Positions 1-6,858 of a stretch of DNA of 64,000 nt are shown one piece after another. Every line of letters begins with the position of its first letter. The first letter of the stretch is position 1. The notes beneath the pieces were generated by a model. It was not told the origin of the DNA. It ran no database searches and worked only from the letters and a program-made list of their open reading frames with translations. The stretch lies in contig JBDTYM010000007.1 in the NCBI GenBank assembly GCA_040005635.1, positions 1 to 64,000 on the forward strand, in the 5' to 3' direction. The stretch comes from Dokdonella_A sp040005635 (lineage in GTDB: Bacteria > Pseudomonadota > Gammaproteobacteria > Xanthomonadales > Rhodanobacteraceae). A program made the position numbers and the translations under genes.

Positions 1-271
1 TGGCGCAGGCTTCGATGTACTCGATCGCCATGTCCATGTTGTAGCCGATGTAATGGACGTTCATCCCTTGCTTGGCTTTCGTCCGCGCGGCGACTGTTAC
101 GTCGTCCGCCGCCTCGGCCCAAGTGAGGCCGGTACGTCGACTCTTCTCCGACACCTTGAGCGGCGAGGAGTCAGCGACCCACCGCTGTTGGTACGGCAAC
201 AGGACGGCGGGCGCGTCGGCGCTCGCCGTATCTGGCAGACCTTTCAGCAGCGGATCGTTGTCGGCCTTCAT
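1..271 (-). CDS. Phage terminase large subunit, Mu gp28-like (N-terminal part, cut by window edge)
   Basis: The ATG at 271 overlaps the stop of the upstream gp27-like gene (ATGA). The visible 90 residues contain LLPYQQRWVADSSPLKVSEK followed by SRRTGLTW, the region around the Walker A-like ATP-binding segment of Mu gp28-type terminase ATPases, then HYIGYNMDMAIEYIEACA. The protein would power packaging of phage DNA into proheads. Its position directly after the gp27-like gene matches Mu gene order. The remainder lies to the left of position 1, so length and nuclease domain cannot be checked. Confidence 0.85.
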   Translation of the reverse strand, partial: MKADNDPLLKGLPDTASADAPAVLLPYQQRWVADSSPLKVSEKSRRTGLTWAEAADDVTVAARTKAKQGMNVHYIGYNMDMAIEYIEACA

Positions 272-822
272 TCGTTGACGCCCAGGATGCGTTTGCGGAA
301 GAACTGCACGGCGTCCTCGGTGGCATCGCCGCTGGCGCGCGCGGCTTCGAGCGCTGCGGATTGCTTCTGAAGAATCCGAGCTTCGGCCGCGTTCTCGATG
401 GCCTGGCGCTCACGCAGCGATGCCGTGCGCGCCTGGAGCACCGCACGGGCGCCACGCGCGAGCTCGCCGATCTCCTTGATGCTGACGCCGTCCTCTCTGT
501 CCTGCGCTTCGAGCGCGGCATGCGTGGCCAGCGTGGTGACCGCCTCGAGCAGGCGCTGCCCGCCGCGATCGTTGACGTCCTCGCCAAGCTCGCTCACGAG
601 CACGCGGCTCGCCGCCTGGATATCGCGCAGGCGTCCGGCCATCGTCTCGAAGTTCTGACGGTAGCGACCGAGCGAGCTGCGACTCGGCGATTCCTCCGTC
701 GCGAACTTCGCCCGGATATCGGCCATCATTTCGTCGATGGTGAGGCGATCTTCGCGCAGCAGCTGCTCGATGTAAGCGCGCTGCTCGGGGGAAAGCCTGC
801 TGATCGTGGACTTACGCGGCAC
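268..822 (-). CDS. DUF3486 family protein, Mu gp27-like (probable small terminase subunit)
   Basis: 184 residues beginning MPRKSTISRLSPEQRAYIEQ, then a segment LTIDEMMADIRAKF and SRSSLGRYRQ that looks like a helix-turn-helix. This is the typical beginning of DUF3486/Mu gp27 proteins. In Mu the gp27 product is thought to act with gp28 as the small terminase subunit that recognises DNA. The central and C-terminal parts are helical and rich in Ala, Arg and Glu. It overlaps the gp28 start by four bases. The assignment rests on sequence pattern and neighbourhood. Confidence 0.88.
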   Translation of the reverse strand: MPRKSTISRLSPEQRAYIEQLLREDRLTIDEMMADIRAKFATEESPSRSSLGRYRQNFETMAGRLRDIQAASRVLVSELGEDVNDRGGQRLLEAVTTLATHAALEAQDREDGVSIKEIGELARGARAVLQARTASLRERQAIENAAEARILQKQSAALEAARASGDATEDAVQFFRKRILGVNE

Positions 823-831
823 TTCGTGCTC

Positions 832-1062
832 CTAGAACGCCCTCGATCGCGCGGCGACGCTGCGCAACCACATGAACCCTTGGCGCAGGCTGGTGCGCGC
901 GTTGTTGATCTCGTACCAGGATGTCGTGTGCCAGCCCGCGACCTGGTCGAGCAACGCGCGAACCTCTTCGGCCTTTTCGTCGATCTGCTTGAGCAGATGC
1001 GCGTCGGCCGCGCTCAGTTCGCGACCGTCGCGCGTGACGTAGAACTGTTCGTCCTGGGCCAC
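832..1062 (-). CDS. Small phage protein resembling Acb2/Tad1 hairpin domain (candidate anti-CBASS sponge)
   Basis: 76 residues, all helical in appearance. The second half, ending INNARTSLRQGFMWLRSVAA, follows the pattern I associate with the Acb2/Tad1 hairpin domain (R/K-T-x-L-Q-x-G-F-M-x-L-x-R-A-V). Acb2 proteins bind cyclic di- and trinucleotides and block CBASS immunity; characterised members come from B3-type transposable phages, where they sit among assembly genes, as here. An aromatic residue (Tyr8) and several lysines lie in the N-terminal half. The start is the ATG at 1062, after the gene ending at 1066. The match is from memory of the family, so the function is a hypothesis. Confidence 0.5.
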   Translation of the reverse strand: MAQDEQFYVTRDGRELSAADAHLLKQIDEKAEEVRALLDQVAGWHTTSWYEINNARTSLRQGFMWLRSVAARSRAF

Positions 1063-1065
1063 ACG

Positions 1066-1365
1066 TCACCGCGGACTCGGGCGGCTGACGCCGGGCACGG
1101 CCGCGAGGCCGTGCACGACGTCTTGTCCGCGAGCGGTGAGCGTTGCGACCTGCACGCTTTCGGTCGCCTGGTCGAGCGACAGCAGCGACTGGTCGCGCAG
1201 CCACGCGAGGTCGGTCGATACGTCGTCGCGCGACGCCTGGACGCCGAGGTGTTGCAGGCCGGCATGCAAGATCGAGCTGTTGGCGCGATAGCCGCCCTGT
1301 TCGGACAGCAGACGCAAGAGCACGAGACGACGGTCTTCGCGCAGGCGTTCGGCAAAAGGCTTCAT
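1066..1365 (-). CDS. VpaChn25_0724-type phage protein (winged-helix-like)
   Basis: 99 residues starting MKPFAERLREDRRLVLLRLL. The features DRRLVLLRLLSE, the block SRDDVSTDLAWLRDQSLLSL and the ending VATLTARGQDVV-HG-AVPGVSRPSPR are those of a conserved small family in Mu-like phages. The middle resembles a winged-helix DNA-binding fold, but the molecular role is not established. The chosen ATG at 1365 has GGAGGG seven bases upstream and overlaps the stop of the DUF2730 gene (ATGA). In such phages this gene sits in the same DUF2730 to gp27 block. Confidence 0.85.
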   Translation of the reverse strand: MKPFAERLREDRRLVLLRLLSEQGGYRANSSILHAGLQHLGVQASRDDVSTDLAWLRDQSLLSLDQATESVQVATLTARGQDVVHGLAAVPGVSRPSPR

Positions 1366-1658
1366 TTCTCGCCCTCCAAGAGGTGGCGTTGGATCGTTTG
1401 CGTCATGTGGGTGTTCTGGTTCAGTCGCTCGGAGACGCCGGCCAGCTGCGACGACAGTTGGTTGATCTGCGCATTGAGGTCGCGCAGATCGCGATGCGTC
1501 GGCGCGTTCGTGAAGTTCTGCTCGATCAGCGACAGACGCGTGGATGTCGCCTGATCGTTTCCCGTCCGTCGTTCGGTGCGGACCCCGATCCACAGCAGAC
1601 CGAGGAAGTTGACGCACGTCATGGCGAACATCAGTCCAATGATTGCGTCCTGGTTCAC
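1362..1658 (-). CDS. DUF2730 family phage protein (membrane-anchored coiled coil)
   Basis: 98 residues when started at the GTG at 1658, which overlaps the previous stop as GTGA and has GAGG five bases upstream. A longer in-frame start exists, but it would run into the TraR-like gene. The protein has one N-terminal membrane segment (IIGLMFAMTCVNFLGLLWIG) followed by a Gln/Asn-rich coiled coil (LRDLNAQINQLSSQLAGVSE). This architecture is typical of DUF2730 in Mu-like phages, between the TraR-like and VpaChn25_0724-type genes. No biochemical function is known to me. Confidence 0.82.
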   Translation of the reverse strand: MNQDAIIGLMFAMTCVNFLGLLWIGVRTERRTGNDQATSTRLSLIEQNFTNAPTHRDLRDLNAQINQLSSQLAGVSERLNQNTHMTQTIQRHLLEGEK

Positions 1659-1891
1659 TTCCACCTCGTTCTCTGCTCGTGGTTCGTTGCGCATGCAGCG
1701 CAACGGCTGGTGCGCCTTGCGAGCGCTTGCAGGCGCGCCGCCTCGATCGCGCCGTTGCAGTCGATACAGATCGACTCAACGGCCGGATCTCGCGGCGCGT
1801 ACGATGCGGCGATGCGTGAGCGCGCCGCGGCCAGCGCCGCGTCGCGATCTCGCTGCTCGCTTGCCTGTGCCATGTCGACGTCGTCAGCCAC
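1655..1891 (-). CDS. TraR/DksA-type zinc-finger protein
   Basis: 78 residues from the GTG at 1891, preceded by AAGGTG. The beginning (VADDVDMAQASEQRDRDAAL) and the zinc-finger block C-x2-C (ICIDCNG) followed by C-x2-C (RCAACATNHE) match the short TraR-like proteins of phages and plasmids. In TraR of F plasmid, such proteins enter the RNA polymerase secondary channel and mimic DksA with ppGpp. Whether this one acts on host polymerase is inferred from the family. It overlaps both neighbours by a few bases. Confidence 0.85.
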   Translation of the reverse strand: MADDVDMAQASEQRDRDAALAAARSRIAASYAPRDPAVESICIDCNGAIEAARLQALARRTSRCAACATNHEQRTRWK

Positions 1892-2075
1892 GGCGCACCT
1901 TCGCGGCCTCGCGGCGCAGCTCGCCAGCACAGCCTTCCTTTACGCGCGCGTGCATCTCCAGCTGGATGCGCTCCTTTTCGGTGTACTCGCGACTGCGCGC
2001 AGAACGTTCATGGCTCCGAGCCTCGGTTTCCCACTTGTCCGCGAGCGCACTCATCCAGCTGCTGTTACTTGCCAA
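1884..2075 (-). CDS. Hypothetical phage protein (63 aa)
   Basis: A short, highly charged helical protein (WETEARSHERSARSREYTEK), with a single Cys. It overlaps the end of the Rz1-like gene by 11 bases and the start of the TraR-like gene by 8 bases, which fits the tightly packed layout of this operon and argues that it is translated. I do not recognise a family. A regulatory or structural accessory role cannot be distinguished. Confidence 0.6.
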   Translation of the reverse strand: MASNSSWMSALADKWETEARSHERSARSREYTEKERIQLEMHARVKEGCAGELRREAAKVRRG

Positions 2076-2397
2076 GCGCGCCTCCGAGCATTGATGCCTT
2101 CGCGCGGTCCTGGTTCGCGAGATCCAGGAGCGCGTCGTAGATCGGAATCAACGCGATCGCGTCGGACGCGCAAACAGCCGGCCTCCCTTTGAGCACACAC
2201 CGCCGAGGAGGCGGTTCCGGCTTACGCAGTGGCGTAGTGAGCTGGTTGGGCACGGCGACGTAGGTCGGGACGTTGATCTCGACCGCTTCAGGGCGAGTGA
2301 CCACTGCCGGCCGCGTCGGGAACAACGGGCCACAGCCCGTCAGCGATGGCAGCGCACACAGGAACAGCAGCCAGCGGCTTGCAGTCGTCATCCGCAT
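2065..2397 (-). CDS. Outer-membrane spanin lipoprotein, Rz1-like
   Basis: 110 residues with an N-terminal signal peptide (WLLFLCALPSLTGC) ending in the lipobox LTGC, a proline-rich linker (PLRKPEPPPRR) and a short C-terminal helix. These are hallmarks of o-spanins, which with the inner-membrane spanin fuse inner and outer membranes in the last step of host lysis. The gene overlaps the Rz-like gene by about 110 bases in a different frame, the classic Rz/Rz1 arrangement. Cys-rich patches (RRCVLKGRPAVCASD) are also common in such proteins. Confidence 0.85.
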   Translation of the reverse strand: MRMTTASRWLLFLCALPSLTGCGPLFPTRPAVVTRPEAVEINVPTYVAVPNQLTTPLRKPEPPPRRCVLKGRPAVCASDAIALIPIYDALLDLANQDRAKASMLGGALGK

Positions 2398-2710
2398 TCG
2401 CGGCCTCCAGGATTCGGTTTCGATGGTTACTCGCCGTCTCGCGAAGCTTCGCGATCTCGGCGTCGCGATCTTTCAGCACCACGTCGATCGCGTCGGCCTG
2501 GCGCTTGCGCTCGTCACGCTCGGCTCGCGCTTCCGCCTCGTAGCGCTTGATCACTTCCTGTTGCGCACCGGACGCGTCCACGCACGTCGCCGCGCCGACT
2601 GTCTGCTGCGTGAGCGCGGCCTGCTTGTGCTCGGCGCCTTCGTACCAGCCGACCGAGCCGCCAAGGGCGAACAGGAGCGCCGCGACGATGCCCCACACGA
2701 GGTGGATCAC
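2288..2710 (-). CDS. Inner-membrane spanin, Rz-like
   Basis: 140 residues from the GTG at 2710, which overlaps the endolysin stop as GTGA. One N-terminal membrane segment (LVWGIVAALLFALGGSVGWY) is followed by a long charged coiled coil (YEAEARAERDERKRQADAID), as in i-spanins. The C-terminus holds several cysteines. With the overlapping Rz1-like lipoprotein it would bridge the periplasm and trigger membrane fusion during lysis. A longer in-frame start is possible but would lie inside the endolysin gene. Confidence 0.85.
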   Translation of the reverse strand: MIHLVWGIVAALLFALGGSVGWYEGAEHKQAALTQQTVGAATCVDASGAQQEVIKRYEAEARAERDERKRQADAIDVVLKDRDAEIAKLRETASNHRNRILEAANADDDCKPLAAVPVCAAIADGLWPVVPDAAGSGHSP

Positions 2711-3462
2711 GAGCACACCACCTGGCCGGACCAACCGGCCTCGATGTAAGCCGGCTCCAACACGAGCAGAATTCGGCGCACGTAATTGCGATTGATCGAG
2801 CGCGCGGCCGCCGATCGAGCGGTGAACCGTTCGACCTGGTCGAACCAACGTGATGGATCTGCGCCGTTGGCCGCGGCGCGCTTCTGGTCGCGCTCAAGCC
2901 AGCCAATTCCGCCGTTGTACGAGGAAAGCGAGAACGCCCATCGATCGCACGGCGTTTTACCCGCGATCTTCGGGTTCAAGAAGGCGTCGTAAACGGCCGT
3001 CGCGAGCACCGCCTGCCGCGGGTCCCACGGATCGAATTGGCCGAGCTGTTTGGGAAACTGCTTTGCGATCCATTCCGTGGTGTCGGGCATGAACTGGCCG
3101 AGACCCTCGCCGCCGTCGACGGCGTGTGCGTTCGGATCGAAGTTGCTCTCCTGGTGCAGTTGGCTAGCGAGCCGCGCAGGCGACGCGTCATCGCCGAACA
3201 CGTCCGCGGAAACCTGCTCGATGTCGCGCCGGTAGAGCGCGGCCGCGTCGGGAATCCTGACCGTCTCGCGCCGCAGGATGGTCGATGCGCCTGCGTACTC
3301 CTGCGCGACCAGGCCGCCTCCCACGAACACGAAGATCAGTCCGACCGCCAGGCGCACGCGCGAGATCTCCGATATCGGTTCCAGCCGAAGCGAGGCAGCG
3401 CTGGCGGGCGCGGTGAGAATCCACACGCCGAGCAGTAGCAGCAGGAGGCCGAGAAGGCTCAC
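2707..3462 (-). CDS. Phage endolysin, lytic transglycosylase (SLT) fold with N-terminal membrane segments
   Basis: 251 residues. Two hydrophobic segments (SLLGLLLLLLGVWIL and LAVGLIFVFVGGGLVA) precede a lytic transglycosylase domain with the usual motifs: catalytic Glu in QLHQESNFDPNAHA, GLGQFMPDTTEW, and SLSSYNGG near the end. It would cleave glycan strands of peptidoglycan during lysis. The N-terminal membrane segments suggest export without a holin-dependent channel (SAR-like) or membrane anchoring. It sits between the holin and spanin genes, making a complete lysis cassette. The start overlaps the holin stop. Confidence 0.88.
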   Translation of the reverse strand: MSLLGLLLLLLGVWILTAPASAASLRLEPISEISRVRLAVGLIFVFVGGGLVAQEYAGASTILRRETVRIPDAAALYRRDIEQVSADVFGDDASPARLASQLHQESNFDPNAHAVDGGEGLGQFMPDTTEWIAKQFPKQLGQFDPWDPRQAVLATAVYDAFLNPKIAGKTPCDRWAFSLSSYNGGIGWLERDQKRAAANGADPSRWFDQVERFTARSAAARSINRNYVRRILLVLEPAYIEAGWSGQVVCS

Positions 3463-3776
3463 GGCATCAGCCCTGCAGCGATGATCGCGGCGGCCATAAG
3501 CGTCGCGCGGCGCGTTTGCGCCATCGCTCTCTCCAGACCTTCGAGGACTTCTGGGCTGTCGTTGCGCGCCGCGGCGCGGTCAAACCCGTACCCAAGCACG
3601 GCCGCGAGGCTCAGCTTGCTGACAACCCACAGATACCCGCCGAACTTCGCGGGATTGAGGAACGTGACGACGACGATGAGGACGACGATGCTGAGGAGCG
3701 CCCACAACGTCATGCTCCACAGACGGTCAAGCTGCGCAACGCCGCGACTGATCGCGCTTTTCCAGTTCTGCAACAC
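3459..3776 (-). CDS. Putative phage holin
   Basis: 105 residues from a GTG preceded by AGAGGG. There are hydrophobic stretches at about residues 22-42 (MTLWALLSIVVLIVVVTFLN), 47-62 and the C-terminus (ATLMAAAIIAAGLMP), with a charged segment between. This is the layout of the putative holins next to endolysins in Mu-like phages. It is the first gene of the lysis cassette, after about 190 noncoding bases containing hairpins, so a separate promoter is likely here. Holin function is inferred from position and topology. Confidence 0.75.
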   Translation of the reverse strand: MLQNWKSAISRGVAQLDRLWSMTLWALLSIVVLIVVVTFLNPAKFGGYLWVVSKLSLAAVLGYGFDRAAARNDSPEVLEGLERAMAQTRRATLMAAAIIAAGLMP

Positions 3777-3793
3777 GGTTCGGCCCTCTTGCT

Positions 3794-3829
3794 AAAAGAC
3801 GCCGGGCGCTGCTGTTGCAAACGCCCGAC
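3794..3829 (-). terminator. Hairpin followed by U-run, candidate attenuator ahead of the lysis genes
   Basis: On the minus strand CGGGCG (3827-3822) pairs with CGCCCG (3808-3803), extended by two more pairs after a mismatch, and is followed by four T residues (3797-3794). It lies only about 18 bases upstream of the holin start, so it could be a terminator or attenuator that limits early expression of lysis genes, or a structure that hides the ribosome-binding site. The loop is long (13 bases), so the call is tentative. Confidence 0.35.
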
Positions 3830-3898
3830 GCCGAAGGGGCCGGCGGGGGATCGTCGCCGGCTGGACCGCAGTCTCTTGCCGGCGTGCTTTTCGGTGGG

Positions 3899-3914
3899 AT
3901 TAAGGCGCCTTAAT
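3899..3914. promoter_or_regulatory. Perfect 16-bp palindrome upstream of the lysis cassette
   Basis: ATTAAGGCGCCTTAAT is a perfect palindrome placed between the terminator of the secreted-protein gene and the holin gene. A dyad upstream of a middle promoter is where Mor-type activators bind in Mu, and a Mor-like gene lies just upstream. No convincing -10 box is seen downstream, so the assignment as an activator site is inference. Confidence 0.4.
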
Positions 3915-3923
3915 TCAGGCATG

Positions 3924-3944
3924 AAAAAGGGCGCCGTAGCGCCC
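3924..3944 (-). terminator. Rho-independent terminator after the secreted phage protein gene
   Basis: On the minus strand GGGCGC-TACG-GCGCCC forms a six-pair GC stem with a tetraloop followed by TTTTT (3928-3924). It lies 27 bases after the stop of the gene at 3971-4387, so it would end the early transcript coming through the Mor-like gene. Confidence 0.8.
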
Positions 3945-3970
3945 TCGGTGTGTTGCCTTTGCGCGGAAGT

Positions 3971-4387
3971 CTACTCGACCAGTTCGAGTTCCACTTCGAC
4001 CTTGCCGATCGCGCTGGCCACTTCGGCTTCACCGGCGCCAGTACCCTTGTCGAACACAGTGAGTTCGGCTGCGCGAACGGCTTTAAGTGCTTCGGCCAGC
4101 GCGGGCTTGTCGGCGGCTTGTTTCATCGCGGCCTTAAACGCCGTCGCGTCTCGCTCATTCATCGCGCGCAGCTTGGCATCCGGGTCACCTTCGGGGGCAC
4201 GCCCCACAGCCGCGCGCGAGGCGGCCGCTTGTTTCGTGAGGCGAACGTCAAACGCAGCCGAATTCGCGTATGCCAGATACAACTTCACATCCGAATAAGG
4301 CCCTTTCGCTGCCGTCGCGGTGTCCTGCGCATTCGCGAATCCCGTCATCGCCAGAGCCATTGCCAACACCAAAGTTGCGTTCTTCAT
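3971..4387 (-). CDS. Secreted phage-encoded protein of unknown function
   Basis: 138 residues with a clear Sec signal peptide (MKNATLVLAMALAMTGFANA, cleavage after Ala20). The mature part is small, helical and rich in Ala, Lys and Glu, ending EVELELVE, with no cysteines. It sits directly after the Mor-like gene and ends at a strong terminator, so it is the last gene of the early transcript. I do not recognise a family. A periplasmic role such as changing host surface or lysis timing is possible but unsupported. Confidence 0.75.
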   Translation of the reverse strand: MKNATLVLAMALAMTGFANAQDTATAAKGPYSDVKLYLAYANSAAFDVRLTKQAAASRAAVGRAPEGDPDAKLRAMNERDATAFKAAMKQAADKPALAEALKAVRAAELTVFDKGTGAGEAEVASAIGKVEVELELVE

Positions 4388-4410
4388 CGTCTCATCCTGG
4401 AGTGTGCGCA

Positions 4411-4427
4411 GTGCGCGGACGGCGCAC
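4411..4427. repeat. Inverted repeat at the Mor stop
   Basis: GTGCGC-GGACG-GCGCAC forms a perfect six-pair hairpin just after the Mor-like stop codon and 24 bases before the next start. There is no T-run, so it may slow ribosomes or polymerase, or protect the mRNA end, rather than terminate. Confidence 0.4.
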
Positions 4428-4428
4428 C

Positions 4429-4839
4429 CTAATCGGGGAACAGGCGACCCTGCAACTTTTTTCGGTGAAGTTCGCGCTGGCGCTTGATCACGGCGTAGCA
4501 GTGGATCTCGCTAATCCGGTATTCCGCCGCCAGGTCGCGCGTGTTGCGGCCGTTGAAACGCTTGTAGATCTCGGCGTGCATGAGCGCCGCGCGGAGCTTC
4601 TCGCCCTTCGGCAGGTAGATCTGGCGGCCGCCGAAGTACTCCGCGAGCGCCAGCACTGTCGTCCGCGCGTCCGCTGCGGCAGCGTCCGCCTGCATACCCT
4701 CTCGACGCTTCTGCGACTCGACGACGCGTAGCATGTCGACCAGCAGCGGCGCCCACTGTTTCTCGTCGGCGCACACGTCGGCGTTCTCGATCGAGTCGAT
4801 CGAGACACCGTCAAAGCCGATGAGGTCCTGGTCGCTCAC
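4429..4839 (-). CDS. mor: Mor family middle-transcription activator
   Basis: 136 residues from the GTG at 4839 that overlaps the previous stop as GTGA. The C-terminal half has the Mor/C pattern: GGRQIYLPKGEKL, then YKRFNGRNTRDLAAEYRISEIHCYAVIKRQR, a helix-turn-helix in which NGRNTRDLA and ISEIHCYAVIKR form the DNA-recognition part. In Mu, Mor activates the middle promoter and switches early to later transcription. The N-terminal part is acidic and would form the dimer domain. It is followed by a hairpin, a secreted protein gene and a terminator, then the lysis cassette. Confidence 0.9.
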   Translation of the reverse strand: MSDQDLIGFDGVSIDSIENADVCADEKQWAPLLVDMLRVVESQKRREGMQADAAAADARTTVLALAEYFGGRQIYLPKGEKLRAALMHAEIYKRFNGRNTRDLAAEYRISEIHCYAVIKRQRELHRKKLQGRLFPD

Positions 4840-5414
4840 GCCGTGGACGCTCCGAAGGTGATTCGCGCCTTGCGTTGTTCGTCCGCGAGCTGCTCGTCGG
4901 TCAGCAGTCCGAGTTCGTGCTGGCTGTCGAGCCATTTCAATTGCGACTGCAACGGCGTCTCACGTGGTGCCGGCGTCGATCGGACACCCGATCTCGCCGC
5001 GGTTTCACGACTACGCTCGGCCGCGGCATCCACCTGGTCAGCCAGGCCGAACACGACGGACCGGAGATAGTGGTGATTCTGCAGCGGCAAGGTCAGCTTG
5101 CCGGGCGCGGCCAACATCTGCTCGATGCCGGAAGCCCACACCGTCGACGGCGCCGGCCGGCGCAAGCAGCCTCGCTCATCGCGGCATACGGTGCCGATGC
5201 GCACCAGGTCGAGGAGGTCCTGCACGACGCGGATCGCGCGCTGCGTGCGCAGCGACGACTTCGCCGGCTTAAAGAGGCGCAGGTAGCTGATCACGGCACG
5301 GCCGAGCACCGGCTCGAACTCTGCGAAGAGTGCAGCCAGGCGCTTGCCGTCGTCGTCGGCGAAGCCGGCGTCGATCGGATAGGTCTCGCAGCAGTTTGGA
5401 CAAGTTACGCGCAT
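4836..5414 (-). CDS. Conserved Mu-like phage protein with an N-terminal CxxC
   Basis: 192 residues beginning MRVTCPNCCETYPIDAGFAD, with one CPNC knuckle that alone cannot hold zinc unless other Cys/His contribute. The core (LAALFAEFEPVLGRAVISYL, RLFKPAKSSLR, QNHHYLRSVVFGLADQ) recurs in early regions of Mu-like prophages as I remember them. The C-terminal third is polar and less regular. It lies between the 54-residue gene and mor. No function is assigned. Confidence 0.75.
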   Translation of the reverse strand: MRVTCPNCCETYPIDAGFADDDGKRLAALFAEFEPVLGRAVISYLRLFKPAKSSLRTQRAIRVVQDLLDLVRIGTVCRDERGCLRRPAPSTVWASGIEQMLAAPGKLTLPLQNHHYLRSVVFGLADQVDAAAERSRETAARSGVRSTPAPRETPLQSQLKWLDSQHELGLLTDEQLADEQRKARITFGASTA

Positions 5415-5415
5415 G

Positions 5416-5580
5416 TCAGGAGATCATCACCGTTCCGTCGTCGTGGGCGGTCACGTAATCGGACTCCTCCCACTCGCCGCTCAATCCATCGTCGGGACTG
5501 TTGAGCACCTGCACCTGGTGTTCGCCTAGGCCCTTTTGGATCAGCTTGTTCAATTCATCGCGTAGCTCGACAACGGTCAT
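5416..5580 (-). CDS. Small phage protein (54 aa)
   Basis: Starts MTVVELRDELNKLIQKGLGE and ends in an acidic tail (GEWEESDYVTAHDDGTVMIS). Many phages encode 50-90 residue proteins beginning MTVxELxxxLxxL with a following beta-strand about a value or property, and this looks like one of them. The ATG at 5580 overlaps the stop of the preceding gene (ATGA). The function is unknown. Confidence 0.7.
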   Translation of the reverse strand: MTVVELRDELNKLIQKGLGEHQVQVLNSPDDGLSGEWEESDYVTAHDDGTVMIS

Positions 5581-5831
5581 GGCGTCCCCTGGCTTTCGAG
5601 TTGGAATGGTTTCTCTTGGATCGCATGGAAGTGCTGCGGGCAGACGTGCCTGTTGCGACCAACAACGACCGCGTGCGCGGAGCACAGCGGACGATCGCAC
5701 GTCTTGCCATTGCCGACCGGGTGGTCGCACAAATACTCACTGACGCTCGCGCACGCCGAGCAGGGCTTCCCGAGGCGGCCGCAGATGATCGCGGCCGATC
5801 CGCTCCCCATTGGCAGGCGGTAGCACGGCAT
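5577..5831 (-). CDS. Cysteine-rich zinc-binding phage protein
   Basis: 84 residues with paired cysteines and histidines: PCSACAS, YLCDHPVGNGKTCDRPLCSA and RHVCPQHFHAI. The pattern suggests two zinc sites of a small treble-clef-like fold and recurs in phage early regions. It starts at the ATG at 5831, six bases after the upstream stop, and its own stop overlaps the next start. Possible roles include nucleic-acid binding, but nothing here specifies one. Confidence 0.75.
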   Translation of the reverse strand: MPCYRLPMGSGSAAIICGRLGKPCSACASVSEYLCDHPVGNGKTCDRPLCSAHAVVVGRNRHVCPQHFHAIQEKPFQLESQGTP

Positions 5832-5836
5832 CAGCG

Positions 5837-6208
5837 TCAGCCGGCGCCCGACGCGTCTGTCGCCTGACGCGCAAGCTGCTCGCCGATGACGTAGTAGTGC
5901 GCGAGCCAATGGCCGGGTGGCGGCGGGCTCGTTCCGAGCTGGCCGTACGCGATCGCACCGTCGATCGCCGCGCAGGTCAGTTCGCGCTCTTTCTGAATCT
6001 GCGCGTCCGTACCTCGCGGCGCTGCCACTGCAACCTCGTGGTCGTGCAGCCGCTTGAGCTGCTCGTACTGCGCCTGCGGCAGTGCTAGCCGCGGGCCGCA
6101 CGTCTCGCACGTCGCACCCCACAAGTCGCCTTCGAGCCAGATCTCGACCTTGGCCGGCTTTCCCTTTTCCTCGCAGCATCCGCACACAGCGGCGTGGGTA
6201 GTTCTCAC
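5837..6208 (-). CDS. Phage protein with two CxxC knuckles
   Basis: 123 residues. The N-terminus has CGCCEEKGKPAKVEIWLEGD followed by CETCGPRL, a zinc-ribbon-like arrangement. The remainder is helical, with LPQAQYEQLKRLHDHEV and a C-terminal region GHWLAHYYVIGEQLARQA. Together with the adjacent gene it makes a pair of zinc-binding small proteins between gemA and mor. The ATG at 6208 overlaps the gemA stop. No function is known to me. Confidence 0.7.
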   Translation of the reverse strand: MRTTHAAVCGCCEEKGKPAKVEIWLEGDLWGATCETCGPRLALPQAQYEQLKRLHDHEVAVAAPRGTDAQIQKERELTCAAIDGAIAYGQLGTSPPPPGHWLAHYYVIGEQLARQATDASGAG

Positions 6209-6858
6209 GATTCCGATCCTCCCGTGGGTTGCACGACTTCTTCCAGCTCGTGTTTTTTGATCAAGCGCGCTTCGAGCGCGTCAGCGACGGCGCCGAGACA
6301 CTTGCGGTTGCGGCGCCAAGTCTTCGGCAGCTTCGCCGTGAGCAGCACCAGGTCGCGCTCGGACATTCCAAGCTCGGCCACCATGCGATCGATCGCAAGG
6401 TTCGCGCCCCGCTTAGCCTGCTCGACGCCGAGCGCCGCGATGATGGCTTTCAGCTGATCCTCGTTACGCACCCAGGCGATACGCGCGATGCCGAACATCC
6501 GCTTCGCAATGCTGTCCGCGTACGCCCACGACAGGCTCATATCCGTGAGCTGCGCTTCGATCTTGCTGACCATCATCGGAAGCTGCGCCATGTTGTGCGG
6601 GGCGCCGGGATATTCCCCAGGACGCGCCTTGCCGCGACGCGTGTCGACGGCTGGCTTAGCAGCGCCCAGACGGCGCATTTCGTCGAGCACCTTTGCGCGC
6701 AGCGGAGCACTGAGCTTCGCGCTCGACCGCTGGCCAGTGAGCCGGTGCAGCATCGCCTCGTAGGCATCGCGGTCCATGCCGAGCTGCTTACTCGACGCGT
6801 GGATCGCGGCAAGGTCACGGCGACGCCGTTCTTTTTCGTCAAGCTGCGGGCGTGGCAT
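6205..6858 (-). CDS. gemA: GemA-like regulatory protein (DUF1018, Mu gp16 family)
   Basis: 217 residues. The N-terminal part DLAAIHASSKQLGMDRDAYE and LHRLTGQRSSAKLS is the DUF1018 signature; the C-terminal half (VRNEDQLKAIIAALGVEQAK) continues with a basic segment near KLPKTWRRNRK. In Mu, GemA modulates host gene expression and DNA gyrase-related functions. The gene lies in the semi-essential early region, as in Mu. Its start overlaps the preceding gene's end by 20 bases. Confidence 0.85.
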   Translation of the reverse strand: MPRPQLDEKERRRRDLAAIHASSKQLGMDRDAYEAMLHRLTGQRSSAKLSAPLRAKVLDEMRRLGAAKPAVDTRRGKARPGEYPGAPHNMAQLPMMVSKIEAQLTDMSLSWAYADSIAKRMFGIARIAWVRNEDQLKAIIAALGVEQAKRGANLAIDRMVAELGMSERDLVLLTAKLPKTWRRNRKCLGAVADALEARLIKKHELEEVVQPTGGSES

